A stretch of 64,000 bases of DNA from NCBI GenBank assembly GCA_910589035.1, contig CAJUSI010000076.1, positions 1 to 64,000 of the forward strand. Direction: 5' to 3'. Below, piece by piece: positions 51,856-59,119 of this stretch; position 1 is the stretch's first letter; every line of letters begins with the position of its first letter. A model generated the notes under the pieces. The model was not told the origin of the DNA, did not search any database, and saw only the letters and a program-made list of their open reading frames with translations. Source of the stretch: an uncultured Acetatifactor sp. (GTDB lineage: Bacteria; Bacillota; Clostridia; Lachnospirales; Lachnospiraceae). A program made the translations under genes and the position numbers.

Positions 51856-52773
51856 CTAATACGCCAATACTTCCGATATAAATCTCTCCGCGAATGCCTT
51901 CATCTGGCTGCTGTTGTTTCTGGCCGGTAAATCCAGCTCATATCTCGCGCCTGCATAAAGGGCATTCGGGCTTCCCTCTATTTTCTCGATGATCATATAC
52001 CTGATATCGGAGGGTATTGGATAATACAACACATATAAGCCTGTTCTGAGCCGGTCCCTCAGCAGGGCAAGGCTCTTATATTTCAGAATATCCTGATTCA
52101 GGTAATTTGTGATCTTCTGGTCCTGAAAAGGGATTCTGGAGTTGGCCGTGTGCTTCTTGAATTCAATCACGGCCGCCGCGCTGTAATCTCTGTCATAGAG
52201 AACCGTATCCGCATCCCCGGGCCAGAAAAACGGCCGCTTTGACAGATACCCTTCCAGAGAGGAGGTGGAATAAATCAACCCTGCGTTTCCTATGGACGCG
52301 GGCTTTCTGCGCAGCTTCCTTATCTTCTCCTGGATTTCTTCCGCGGTAAAATGAGCAATGGAATCTCTTCCAAGCCTGGACATATCCAGTTCGAGTATTT
52401 TTTCTCCGCCGGATTCCCATCTCTCCTCCGGCACATCCCGGAAGAGCATATATTTCTGTATCATCTCCTGGCGCTTCAGAAAAAGGTACAGCCGGTTGGA
52501 TTTCTCCGTCCCGTCGCATTTGGCAATCAGGTGGAGGAGCTCTTCTTCGCTCTGCTCCGAAATCTCTTCCGAATCACTGATTCTCTTGATCCACACCTCA
52601 TCGCATATGCTTTCATTCTCCCAATTCACGAAAAAGTCAAAGGATCCGGCGTATAGCCCATGTTTCTGAAAGGTTGAAGAATCAAACCACTCCTCAGGGT
52701 CGCCGCACAGGCGGTTTACCCGCGCGCTTCTCGATCTGTCCTCTGTCAAAGCCAGTATGGGCTTTCTAAGCAT
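51856..52773 (-). CDS. PD-(D/E)XK-like nuclease-domain protein
   Basis: 305 residues, soluble. The C-terminal half has WPGDADTVLYD followed about 12 residues later by AAVIEFKKHT, which matches the D...ExK pattern of PD-(D/E)XK nucleases. The N-terminal 180 residues (DPEEWFDSSTFQKHGLYAG, SDSEEISEQSEEELLHLIAK) are not recognised. Lying between a type III R-M system and a DUF262 protein, it is probably a further defence nuclease. AGAAAGAAGGGG lies upstream of the ATG. It appears to be a single-gene unit. Confidence 0.68.
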   Translation of the reverse strand: MLRKPILALTEDRSRSARVNRLCGDPEEWFDSSTFQKHGLYAGSFDFFVNWENESICDEVWIKRISDSEEISEQSEEELLHLIAKCDGTEKSNRLYLFLKRQEMIQKYMLFRDVPEERWESGGEKILELDMSRLGRDSIAHFTAEEIQEKIRKLRRKPASIGNAGLIYSTSSLEGYLSKRPFFWPGDADTVLYDRDYSAAAVIEFKKHTANSRIPFQDQKITNYLNQDILKYKSLALLRDRLRTGLYVLYYPIPSDIRYMIIEKIEGSPNALYAGARYELDLPARNNSSQMKAFAERFISEVLAY

Positions 52774-53059
52774 TTGTATCCCCTTCTTTCTTTAGAATGC
52801 TTCTATCGTTCTACCTGAAGCCTGCCCGCACAAATAAGCAGTTCATCTGACTTACTCATATATCGACTTTCCTCTTCACCCATATCAGCATGATCAGAAC
52901 TTTCCGTCAGCAACCTGCCGATCACTTGCAGAACTTACCAATCTGTTAACCTCTTGCTGATGATGCCCAAGCTTCGGATTCATTATTAAAAAAGCTCCTC
53001 ATATCCTGTCCATCTCATCATGAAGTAAGGTCTAACCCTCCCGACCCGAATCTTTCTTA

Positions 53060-54895
53060 TCACTCCGATCTTTCTTCTGAGGTATCATCCTCCAGGCTCA
53101 CGCCATACAGATGAACAGTTTGCTCGGAGCCTTTGTCGGAAATCGTCTTGCCCATAGCGCCTTCGATAACTGTCATGATAGCCTTCGCGCGATCGATGAA
53201 ATAAGTGTCAAAATCATCCAGGATAAACGCATCGAAATTAACCGGATGTGATTCCACGCGGATCCTGAGCTGATCTTCCCCAATTTCTGCCGCCTTGATA
53301 ATCTTGCGGCTGTATCTGCTCGGTGCGTCGCCCCCGATCTGGCGGTTCGATTCCGGCAGCAGCGGCGTCTTGTTTACAATGGAGTTCCACTTTGCCTTCG
53401 GATACCCCTGCCTGATGCAATACGCCTCAGGGAATATATGATGAATATCAGGGGACTCGTCCATGCTTTTCACAATATCCATCGTCGTGCCTTTCATGAA
53501 ATCCCTGCAGCTCTCACGATAGACAAGCGCCATAATCCCCTTGTATGCAGCGCTGCTTCTTGTCTGTAAGGAAATCAGCCTCGCGGCAGAAAAATATGCC
53601 CCGTTGACAGTCCTGTTCTGGCTTTCCTTTCCCTGAACAGCCGCAACTATGTCCTCAATATCGTTGGCGTATCTCGTCTCATTTGCACCGCCGTACATCT
53701 CTCCCATGATGCCGCACCAGAACCATCTCGCCAGAATGTTTTGTGTTGACGGGAGATTATATGTACTTTTTCCGATCACTGCGCATATTGCGGCAAGCGG
53801 TATAAGCTGTGTCGTGTAAGGAAGATCTCTCATTCGGAATACATACTGGCTGAACAGGAACTTTCTCGCCATCCTGTAGCCTTCCAGAATCGCTGCCTTA
53901 TTTGTCTGGTAGGCCTCAAAGCTCAGCCCCAAAACGTCCTTCTTCTTACAGGTTGTCGCCGTTTCGGCCAAATAGCTGGTGTAAAGCATAATTGTTGTCA
54001 GAAAAGCTGTCTCGTCAACCCCATTCATAACGTCCGTGTTAAGGGGCTCATTCTTCCCCCGGATGATATCACGGCATCTCTCCCAGTCTTTTCTCAGGTC
54101 AAACTCGCAAGTGGCAAAGGTTGCCGTAACCAGTTCGAATACCGTAAGGGCAACGCCGCCGGTATTCACATTTTCAAACACTTTACATACCGCTTCCCGC
54201 GGCGTTTCCCTGCCCAGAGTAATTACCGGCAATTTATATCCGATGATGGTTTCAATCACCTCTGTCCGGAACTTTTTATAGCGCTCCCGGAATTCTTTCC
54301 CGTATTCATGGTATTCCTTATATCCGTCTCCCCAGTCCTCACGGGCGCCGCTGTCAAAAATGATATTGATCGGAAACATTTCATTTTCATATTCCTGCTT
54401 CCGTGTAGACAGATCCAACAAAACCTTACGGTCAAAATCCGTTTTGATTTTCCTGTCCTCGGGAACCGGTACGATTGCATCGTAGCGGTCCTCGCTGTCA
54501 TCCAGGCATTTCTTCATATCCAGATAATAGAATCTTTTGATTTCTTTTCCCTTATCCGTCCTGGTCAGGACAGCTTCTTCTGCACATGTAGTCCTATACA
54601 TGGAGGTAAGGCGCTGCTGCCCATCCAGCACAAGATAATCCGGCGCTGCCGTGACATTCTTAACGCCTTCTATGGGACGATACTTAAATTTAATATTCTC
54701 GTTTCCGCGTTCCAGGCGCATGACGGCCCCCATGGGATACCCCTGCGAGAGGCTCGCCAGAATACCACGGATTCTTCCGTCATCCCAGGTCCAGCCGCGC
54801 TGGAATTCCGGAAGCTGCACTTTGCCCGAAGCCACATCACGCATCAGCTCACCCAGTTCAGTATCTATTGATTTCGGTGCAATATTTATCGCCAT
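53060..54895 (-). CDS. DUF262/DUF1524 protein, GmrSD-like nuclease
   Basis: 611 residues. The N-terminal DUF262 domain has PEFQRGWTWDDGRIRGILAS and LVLDGQQRLTSMYRT, the latter being the DGQQR NTP-linked motif. The C-terminal part has IHHIFPEAYCIRQGYP and NKTPLLPESNRQIGG, the HNH-like DUF1524 site. Known members cut modified phage DNA (GmrSD, BrxU), so this is probably an anti-phage enzyme. The frame is open 55 codons further upstream, but AGGAG lies seven bases before the ATG at 54893-54895. Confidence 0.88.
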   Translation of the reverse strand: MAINIAPKSIDTELGELMRDVASGKVQLPEFQRGWTWDDGRIRGILASLSQGYPMGAVMRLERGNENIKFKYRPIEGVKNVTAAPDYLVLDGQQRLTSMYRTTCAEEAVLTRTDKGKEIKRFYYLDMKKCLDDSEDRYDAIVPVPEDRKIKTDFDRKVLLDLSTRKQEYENEMFPINIIFDSGAREDWGDGYKEYHEYGKEFRERYKKFRTEVIETIIGYKLPVITLGRETPREAVCKVFENVNTGGVALTVFELVTATFATCEFDLRKDWERCRDIIRGKNEPLNTDVMNGVDETAFLTTIMLYTSYLAETATTCKKKDVLGLSFEAYQTNKAAILEGYRMARKFLFSQYVFRMRDLPYTTQLIPLAAICAVIGKSTYNLPSTQNILARWFWCGIMGEMYGGANETRYANDIEDIVAAVQGKESQNRTVNGAYFSAARLISLQTRSSAAYKGIMALVYRESCRDFMKGTTMDIVKSMDESPDIHHIFPEAYCIRQGYPKAKWNSIVNKTPLLPESNRQIGGDAPSRYSRKIIKAAEIGEDQLRIRVESHPVNFDAFILDDFDTYFIDRAKAIMTVIEGAMGKTISDKGSEQTVHLYGVSLEDDTSEERSE

Positions 54896-55171
54896 ATACG
54901 TACTCCTCAGCTTTTCTTTCGCTTTTCTATTTACTCTCCTATTGGCTCCCGGCAAGCTGTGAAGAAACCTTGTATCATCTGACAGGGATATAAGTCTTTT
55001 TCCTTCGATAAAGCAGGGCCTGGTTGACAGATATCCTGTTTCGGATATGCCTGGCCTCATCTCAGCATCCAGTTTATCATAGTTGGTTGTATTTATAAAG
55101 GATAAAATCTTGTCGCCTGATACATAATGCTGCGGCCCCCGACGATTAAAGGTGACATTTCATTCCCTTCC

Positions 55172-56155
55172 TTATTTCAATGCCTCCAATTCCCGGATGC
55201 TTTCAATAAAGTGCTGTTCCACCGGCGAGAGCAGCTCGTCCTGCTTTTTTTGATATTTCTCATATTCCTCATGCGCTTTATCGATGGCCTGCTTATGAGT
55301 CACGCGTCCTTTTGTCGTTAAGATATCCCGTCGGGTCATTTTCAGGTAGTCGTCTATGGTCTCCAGCCAGTCTTTCATATACATTGGTTCATGTGCCAGC
55401 GCACGCACCTCCGCAATGTCAAGATAAGCCGATACGATTTTGTTAAGGGCATCCAGTTCTGCCTGTGTCAGATAGTTTTTCGCAATCTCAGTGTCTGAAC
55501 GCCTGATTCGTCTGCCCTCCCAGGAGGTTAATCCCATATTCTCCTTTTCCGCATCGGCGCGCTGGTAGACAATCTCTGCCGCCGTATGCCTGTGCGCCGC
55601 CCAGTGCATTTTGTTTTGCACCTGTTTAAAGAACTGAACAGAGGCCTCCGCGCCTGGATTATAGTCGATGCTGGTGGCGTAAATTTCCAACACTTTCCGC
55701 CAGAATACCTTCTCCGAAGAACGAATGTCACGAATGCGGGCCAGAAGCTCGTCAAAATAGTTTCCTCCGCCCAGGCGCTTTAATCTATCGTCATCCAGCG
55801 CAAATCCCTTTTTCATATATTCTTTTAAAATCGTGCTTGCCCATATGCGGAACTGCGTGCCCCGCAGAGATTTTACCCGATAGCCTACAGAGATGATTAC
55901 ATCCAGATTATAATAGTCAACCTGATAGTTCTTTCCGTCCGCTGCAGTTGTTGCAAAATTTGCAACAACTGCATTTCTGTTCAGCTCTCCCTCCGAAAAA
56001 ACATTTTTTATATGCCTTGATATAGTCGATTTATCCCTCTGGAACAGTTCTGCCATCTGATCCAGCGACAGCCAGACCGTATCTTCCTCAAAAGTTACTT
56101 CAATTTTTGTCAGCCCATCCTCCGTGGTATACATGATCATATTGGAATTATTCAT
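55172..56155 (-). CDS. RhuM-family protein
   Basis: 327 residues. The N-terminal half is the RhuM/Bro-like core: VWLSLDQMAELFQRDKSTIS (an HTH-like segment), SEGELNRNAVVANFATTA, DYYNLDVIISVGYRVKSLRG and FRIWASTILKEYM. The C-terminal part is helical and charged. The biochemical role of RhuM proteins is unknown, though they are common beside type I R-M genes and in defence islands. GGGAGG precedes the ATG at 56153-56155, which lies inside the small HTH gene, so the two are coupled. Confidence 0.87.
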   Translation of the reverse strand: MNNSNMIMYTTEDGLTKIEVTFEEDTVWLSLDQMAELFQRDKSTISRHIKNVFSEGELNRNAVVANFATTAADGKNYQVDYYNLDVIISVGYRVKSLRGTQFRIWASTILKEYMKKGFALDDDRLKRLGGGNYFDELLARIRDIRSSEKVFWRKVLEIYATSIDYNPGAEASVQFFKQVQNKMHWAAHRHTAAEIVYQRADAEKENMGLTSWEGRRIRRSDTEIAKNYLTQAELDALNKIVSAYLDIAEVRALAHEPMYMKDWLETIDDYLKMTRRDILTTKGRVTHKQAIDKAHEEYEKYQKKQDELLSPVEQHFIESIRELEALK

Positions 56156-56351
56156 TTTCCCCGGCCTCCCTGCAAATGTTTTTATGCCGGATATAATACT
56201 CCAAAAGGCGAAGCACATATTCCGGTGCATGGCGATTGCCCAGTTCCCAGTCTGTGACTGTCCGGTATGGTATCTCATAAAATTCACAGAAATCCTTCCG
56301 GTTCATTCCTGTGCTCTCCCGCAGTTCCCGCATTTTATTTCTGCATTCCAT
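56148..56351 (-). CDS. Small HTH regulator coupled to RhuM
   Basis: 67 residues. An XRE-like HTH fills most of it (MRELRESTGMNRKDFCEFY, IPYRTVTDWELGN), followed by a short helical tail. AAGGAGG lies nine bases before the ATG. It overlaps RhuM by eight bases. The inverted repeat at 56374-56430, in which the promoter is embedded, is the likely operator for self-repression. Confidence 0.82.
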   Translation of the reverse strand: MECRNKMRELRESTGMNRKDFCEFYEIPYRTVTDWELGNRHAPEYVLRLLEYYIRHKNICREAGENE

Positions 56352-56373
56352 TTGGCGTGCCCTCCTTAAGCAA

Positions 56374-56430
56374 AATTATGCGTTGCGTATTCATTATAGC
56401 ATAGTTTTGTCGAATACGCAACGCATAATT
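56374..56430 (-). promoter_or_regulatory. Promoter inside a 19-bp inverted repeat
   Basis: Arms AATTATGCGTTGCGTATTC (56374-56392) and its exact reverse complement (56412-56430) flank 19 bases. On the minus strand TTGCGT, 17 bases, TATAAT forms a promoter: one arm overlaps the -35 box, the other follows the -10 box. A dimer or tetramer bound to both would shut the promoter. Confidence 0.8.
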
Positions 56431-56432
56431 TG

Positions 56433-56507
56433 CATTATGAGAAGTTCCAGGATGGGACGGTGAAATGTATTGAGGATGAGATACCGTTTGAGGTGCCGGA
56501 GGGGTGA
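56433..56507 (+). pseudogene. Scar of a type I specificity gene (hsdS)
   Basis: 24 codons on the plus strand read HYEKFQDGTVKCIEDEIPFE then VPEG and a stop. This is the phrase typically found at the start of a target-recognition domain of HsdS (EIPFEIPxGW). No other hsdS sequence is left on either side, so it is a small relic of a type I R-M locus. Confidence 0.6.
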
Positions 56508-56605
56508 GATATCCAGAACGCAAGAAAGGCCTGCTGCTATGCCCAGCCCTGGTGGAAAGGGAACTTTGCAGGCCTTCTGTTCTCTGATGCCAGGCTCAGG
56601 ATGCT

Positions 56606-57013
56606 TTATCGAGCATATCGTGAATATATGTTCTCAGGCCATCCTTCCTTCCAGAAGTGCAAACCGCGCGTCGTCAATCGGATTATATTTGAAAGCCCTG
56701 AACAGATCATAAACCTGCGGATAAACCGGGCCGTGGATCCATGCCCTGCAGTCTTCCTCAAAATCTGAAACTGTACCTGCAGCTTTTTGATCTCCGTCTC
56801 CATAAAAGCCCTCTCTGCATCAAGCAATTTCATTCTTTCTCTGTCCAGGCTGATTACCAATTTTCCTTGTTCGCACTCAACCTTAATCTGATTCCCAATC
56901 TAAAAACCCATTTCATTCAGCCACTGTCCTTTCAGAATGACGGTCGGCGTAGGCTTATAATTACGTCCGCTCTGTGAGATTACCTTAATATTTCTGACTT
57001 TCTTTGATTTCAT
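56606..57013 (-). pseudogene. SymE-family gene with an in-frame TAG
   Basis: The ATG at 57011-57013 has AAGGAGG before it. The first 37 codons (ISQSGRNYKPTPTVILKGQW then LNEMGF) are the SymE core. A TAG follows, then the frame resumes with IGNQIKVECEQGKLVISLD, the normal continuation, to 56606. Family members have Glu (GAG) or a similar codon where the TAG is. SymE proteins are SOS-linked toxin-like factors. The C-terminal 50 codons (RFIRRFMICSGLSNIIR) are not family-like. A GTAAATG..CATTTAC repeat just upstream could be an operator. Confidence 0.8.
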
Positions 57014-57180
57014 AGACTTGCCTCCTTAAATTGTAAATGAACATTTACTCTGAAAATAATGTACTCGCCGCTCAATCCTGAAAATCAGCCCAATGGCACC
57101 ACCTCCCCTCAGCGCAAAAAAATAACTGCCAATGTTTTCGCATCAGCAGCTATCGCTTTAGTTCAGTGTATTAAATTTGG

Positions 57181-58707
57181 CTATTGGTTATTTTTACCCT
57201 CTTCCTTGATCCTATAGTAATCATCCATACTCAGACTCAGTTTCACATGGGTATCTGGTTTTGATTTTCGGTTGCTCAAGAGGGCGATAGTCTCTATATT
57301 GGCGGTCCAGGGGAACTGGTCCACGCAGGAAGCCCGCTCCACCACATACCCGTTATCCAAAAACACCTCCAAATCCCGCACCAGGCTGGTGGGCTTGCAG
57401 GAGATATAGACAATCCGCTCTACGCCGTAAGCCAGAATCTTGGGCAGAGCTCTGGGATGAATGCCGTCCCTGGGAGGATCCAGGATAATCATATCCGGCT
57501 TGTCCTGAATGCCGTCCAGAACCTTCAGCACATCCCCTGCAATGAATTCGCAGTTCTCCAGGCCGTTTTCCTCCGCATTCCTGACAGCCGCCTCCACAGC
57601 CTCCTCCACGATCTCCACGCCCACGACCTTCCCCGCCGCGGAAGCCATCAGCTGGGCGATCGTGCCCGTCCCGCTGTACAGATCGAATACCACCTTATCC
57701 GGCCTGCCGGCCTGCCGTCTGCTCCCCAGATCCCCCACATATTCCCGGACGGTTTCGTAGAGAACCTCTGCGCCGTATGTATTCGTCTGGAAAAAAGAAA
57801 AAAGAGAAACCTTAAAACGCAGCCCCAATAGCTCCTCGTAAAAATAATCCTGGCCGTAGAGGATCTCCATGCGGTCGCTGTGCACCACATCCGCCTGGGA
57901 ATCATTGACAATATGGATAATACCAGCAAAGTGTCCCTGCAGTCTGCCATCCCGCTCCAGCGCCAGAAGACACTCCAAAAAGCCCTCCATCAACGCTTCT
58001 TCCGACGAAATCTGTCCGCTGCCCCAGGGATCCTGGGAAGTGGTTACCAGCGCCGCCAATATCTCCCCCGTCCGCGCAGCCTTCCGCACCACCAGATGGC
58101 GCAGATATCCCTTATGGCGCAGCCTGTGATAATAGGTTATCCTTTTTTCAAAAGGATAACCGGCAAAATAGTCCAGCACGGTCCGCAGTATCAGGCGGTA
58201 GTCCCCGTCCACAATGCGGCAGTCCTCCACCGTCACCACATCATAGAAGCTCCCCCTCTTATGCATGCCCAGCGCCAGGGGCCCGTCCTTTACCTCATCC
58301 CCGAAAGAAAATTCCATCTTGTTGCGGTATTCATAGGGCATGGGGCTTCCCTTGATCCCTTCCCAGCTCCATGGCTCCCCCTGCCTGTCCAGGCAGGTAT
58401 CCAGCAGGCTCTTTACCTGGGCTTCCTTTACCCGAAGCTGCTCCTCATAGGAAAGGGGCAGATAGGTACATCCTCCGCAGACACCAAAATGGGAACACGG
58501 ACAGTCCGTCTCCAGAGGCGATTTCTCCAATACCTCAAGCAGACGTCCTTCCGCCTTCCCATTTCTCACTTTGCTGACACCAAGCTTTATTCTCTGACCG
58601 GGCAGGCTGTTCTTTACGATGACGATGCCCTCCCCCGTACGCGCAATGCCTCTGTTAGGGAAATCCACCCTCTCGACCGTGGCTTCATACACCTGTCCTT
58701 TTTTCAT
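57181..58707 (-). CDS. rlmCD: 23S rRNA (uracil-5-)-methyltransferase, RlmCD/RumA type
   Basis: 508 residues. An N-terminal TRAM domain (VYEATVERVDFPNRGIARTG) is followed by the four-cysteine iron-sulphur motif CPCSHFGVCGGC, an RNA-binding middle and a methylase domain with FDLYSGTGTIAQLMA, ILDPPRDGIHPRAL and the catalytic Cys in YISCKPTSL. It methylates uridines in 23S rRNA; in Bacillota one enzyme often serves two sites. It begins four bases after the small membrane protein gene, so it belongs to the pcrA unit. Confidence 0.94.
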   Translation of the reverse strand: MKKGQVYEATVERVDFPNRGIARTGEGIVIVKNSLPGQRIKLGVSKVRNGKAEGRLLEVLEKSPLETDCPCSHFGVCGGCTYLPLSYEEQLRVKEAQVKSLLDTCLDRQGEPWSWEGIKGSPMPYEYRNKMEFSFGDEVKDGPLALGMHKRGSFYDVVTVEDCRIVDGDYRLILRTVLDYFAGYPFEKRITYYHRLRHKGYLRHLVVRKAARTGEILAALVTTSQDPWGSGQISSEEALMEGFLECLLALERDGRLQGHFAGIIHIVNDSQADVVHSDRMEILYGQDYFYEELLGLRFKVSLFSFFQTNTYGAEVLYETVREYVGDLGSRRQAGRPDKVVFDLYSGTGTIAQLMASAAGKVVGVEIVEEAVEAAVRNAEENGLENCEFIAGDVLKVLDGIQDKPDMIILDPPRDGIHPRALPKILAYGVERIVYISCKPTSLVRDLEVFLDNGYVVERASCVDQFPWTANIETIALLSNRKSKPDTHVKLSLSMDDYYRIKEEGKNNQ

Positions 58708-58711
58708 TTGA

Positions 58712-58981
58712 TCAGTTCTCTCCCTCGTCTACGAAGAAGTCTTCCTCATCCTCGTTCTCGTCGTCCTCATCCAGATCATCCTCGAAATCGTCCTCGAAGT
58801 CCTCAAGATAACGGGAATTCATATGGCGGTAAACGGCATATGCGATAGCTGCCACTGCCGCAATGGCGCCGATGATAGCCAGCACCCAGATTACTTTCCT
58901 GCACTCCTTCTCCTCTTCGCTCTTCTTTCCCAGCAAGTCATTCAGTCTTGCCATATCGATCAAATTTTCCAGCTTACTCAT
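58712..58981 (-). CDS. Small acidic single-pass membrane protein, 89 aa
   Basis: A short helical N-terminus (MSKLENLIDMARLNDLLG) is followed by a charged stretch, one membrane helix at about 29-50 (VIWVLAIIGAIAAVAAIAYAVY) and a very acidic tail (EDFEDDFEDDLDEDDENEDE). The helix label marks position only. Function is unknown. It lies between pcrA and rlmCD, four bases from the latter. Confidence 0.75.
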   Translation of the reverse strand: MSKLENLIDMARLNDLLGKKSEEEKECRKVIWVLAIIGAIAAVAAIAYAVYRHMNSRYLEDFEDDFEDDLDEDDENEDEEDFFVDEGEN

Positions 58982-59119
58982 AAGACTACCTCCATACCGG
59001 CAGATCCCCTGCCTTTTTTATTTTTCTGTATTGCGGTGCATTCTCCGGCCCGTCTTCTGCCATCCGCGGCCCTTGAATCTGCACTTCTTTTTTATTATAT
59101 CATATTCGGTTGAAAAATA

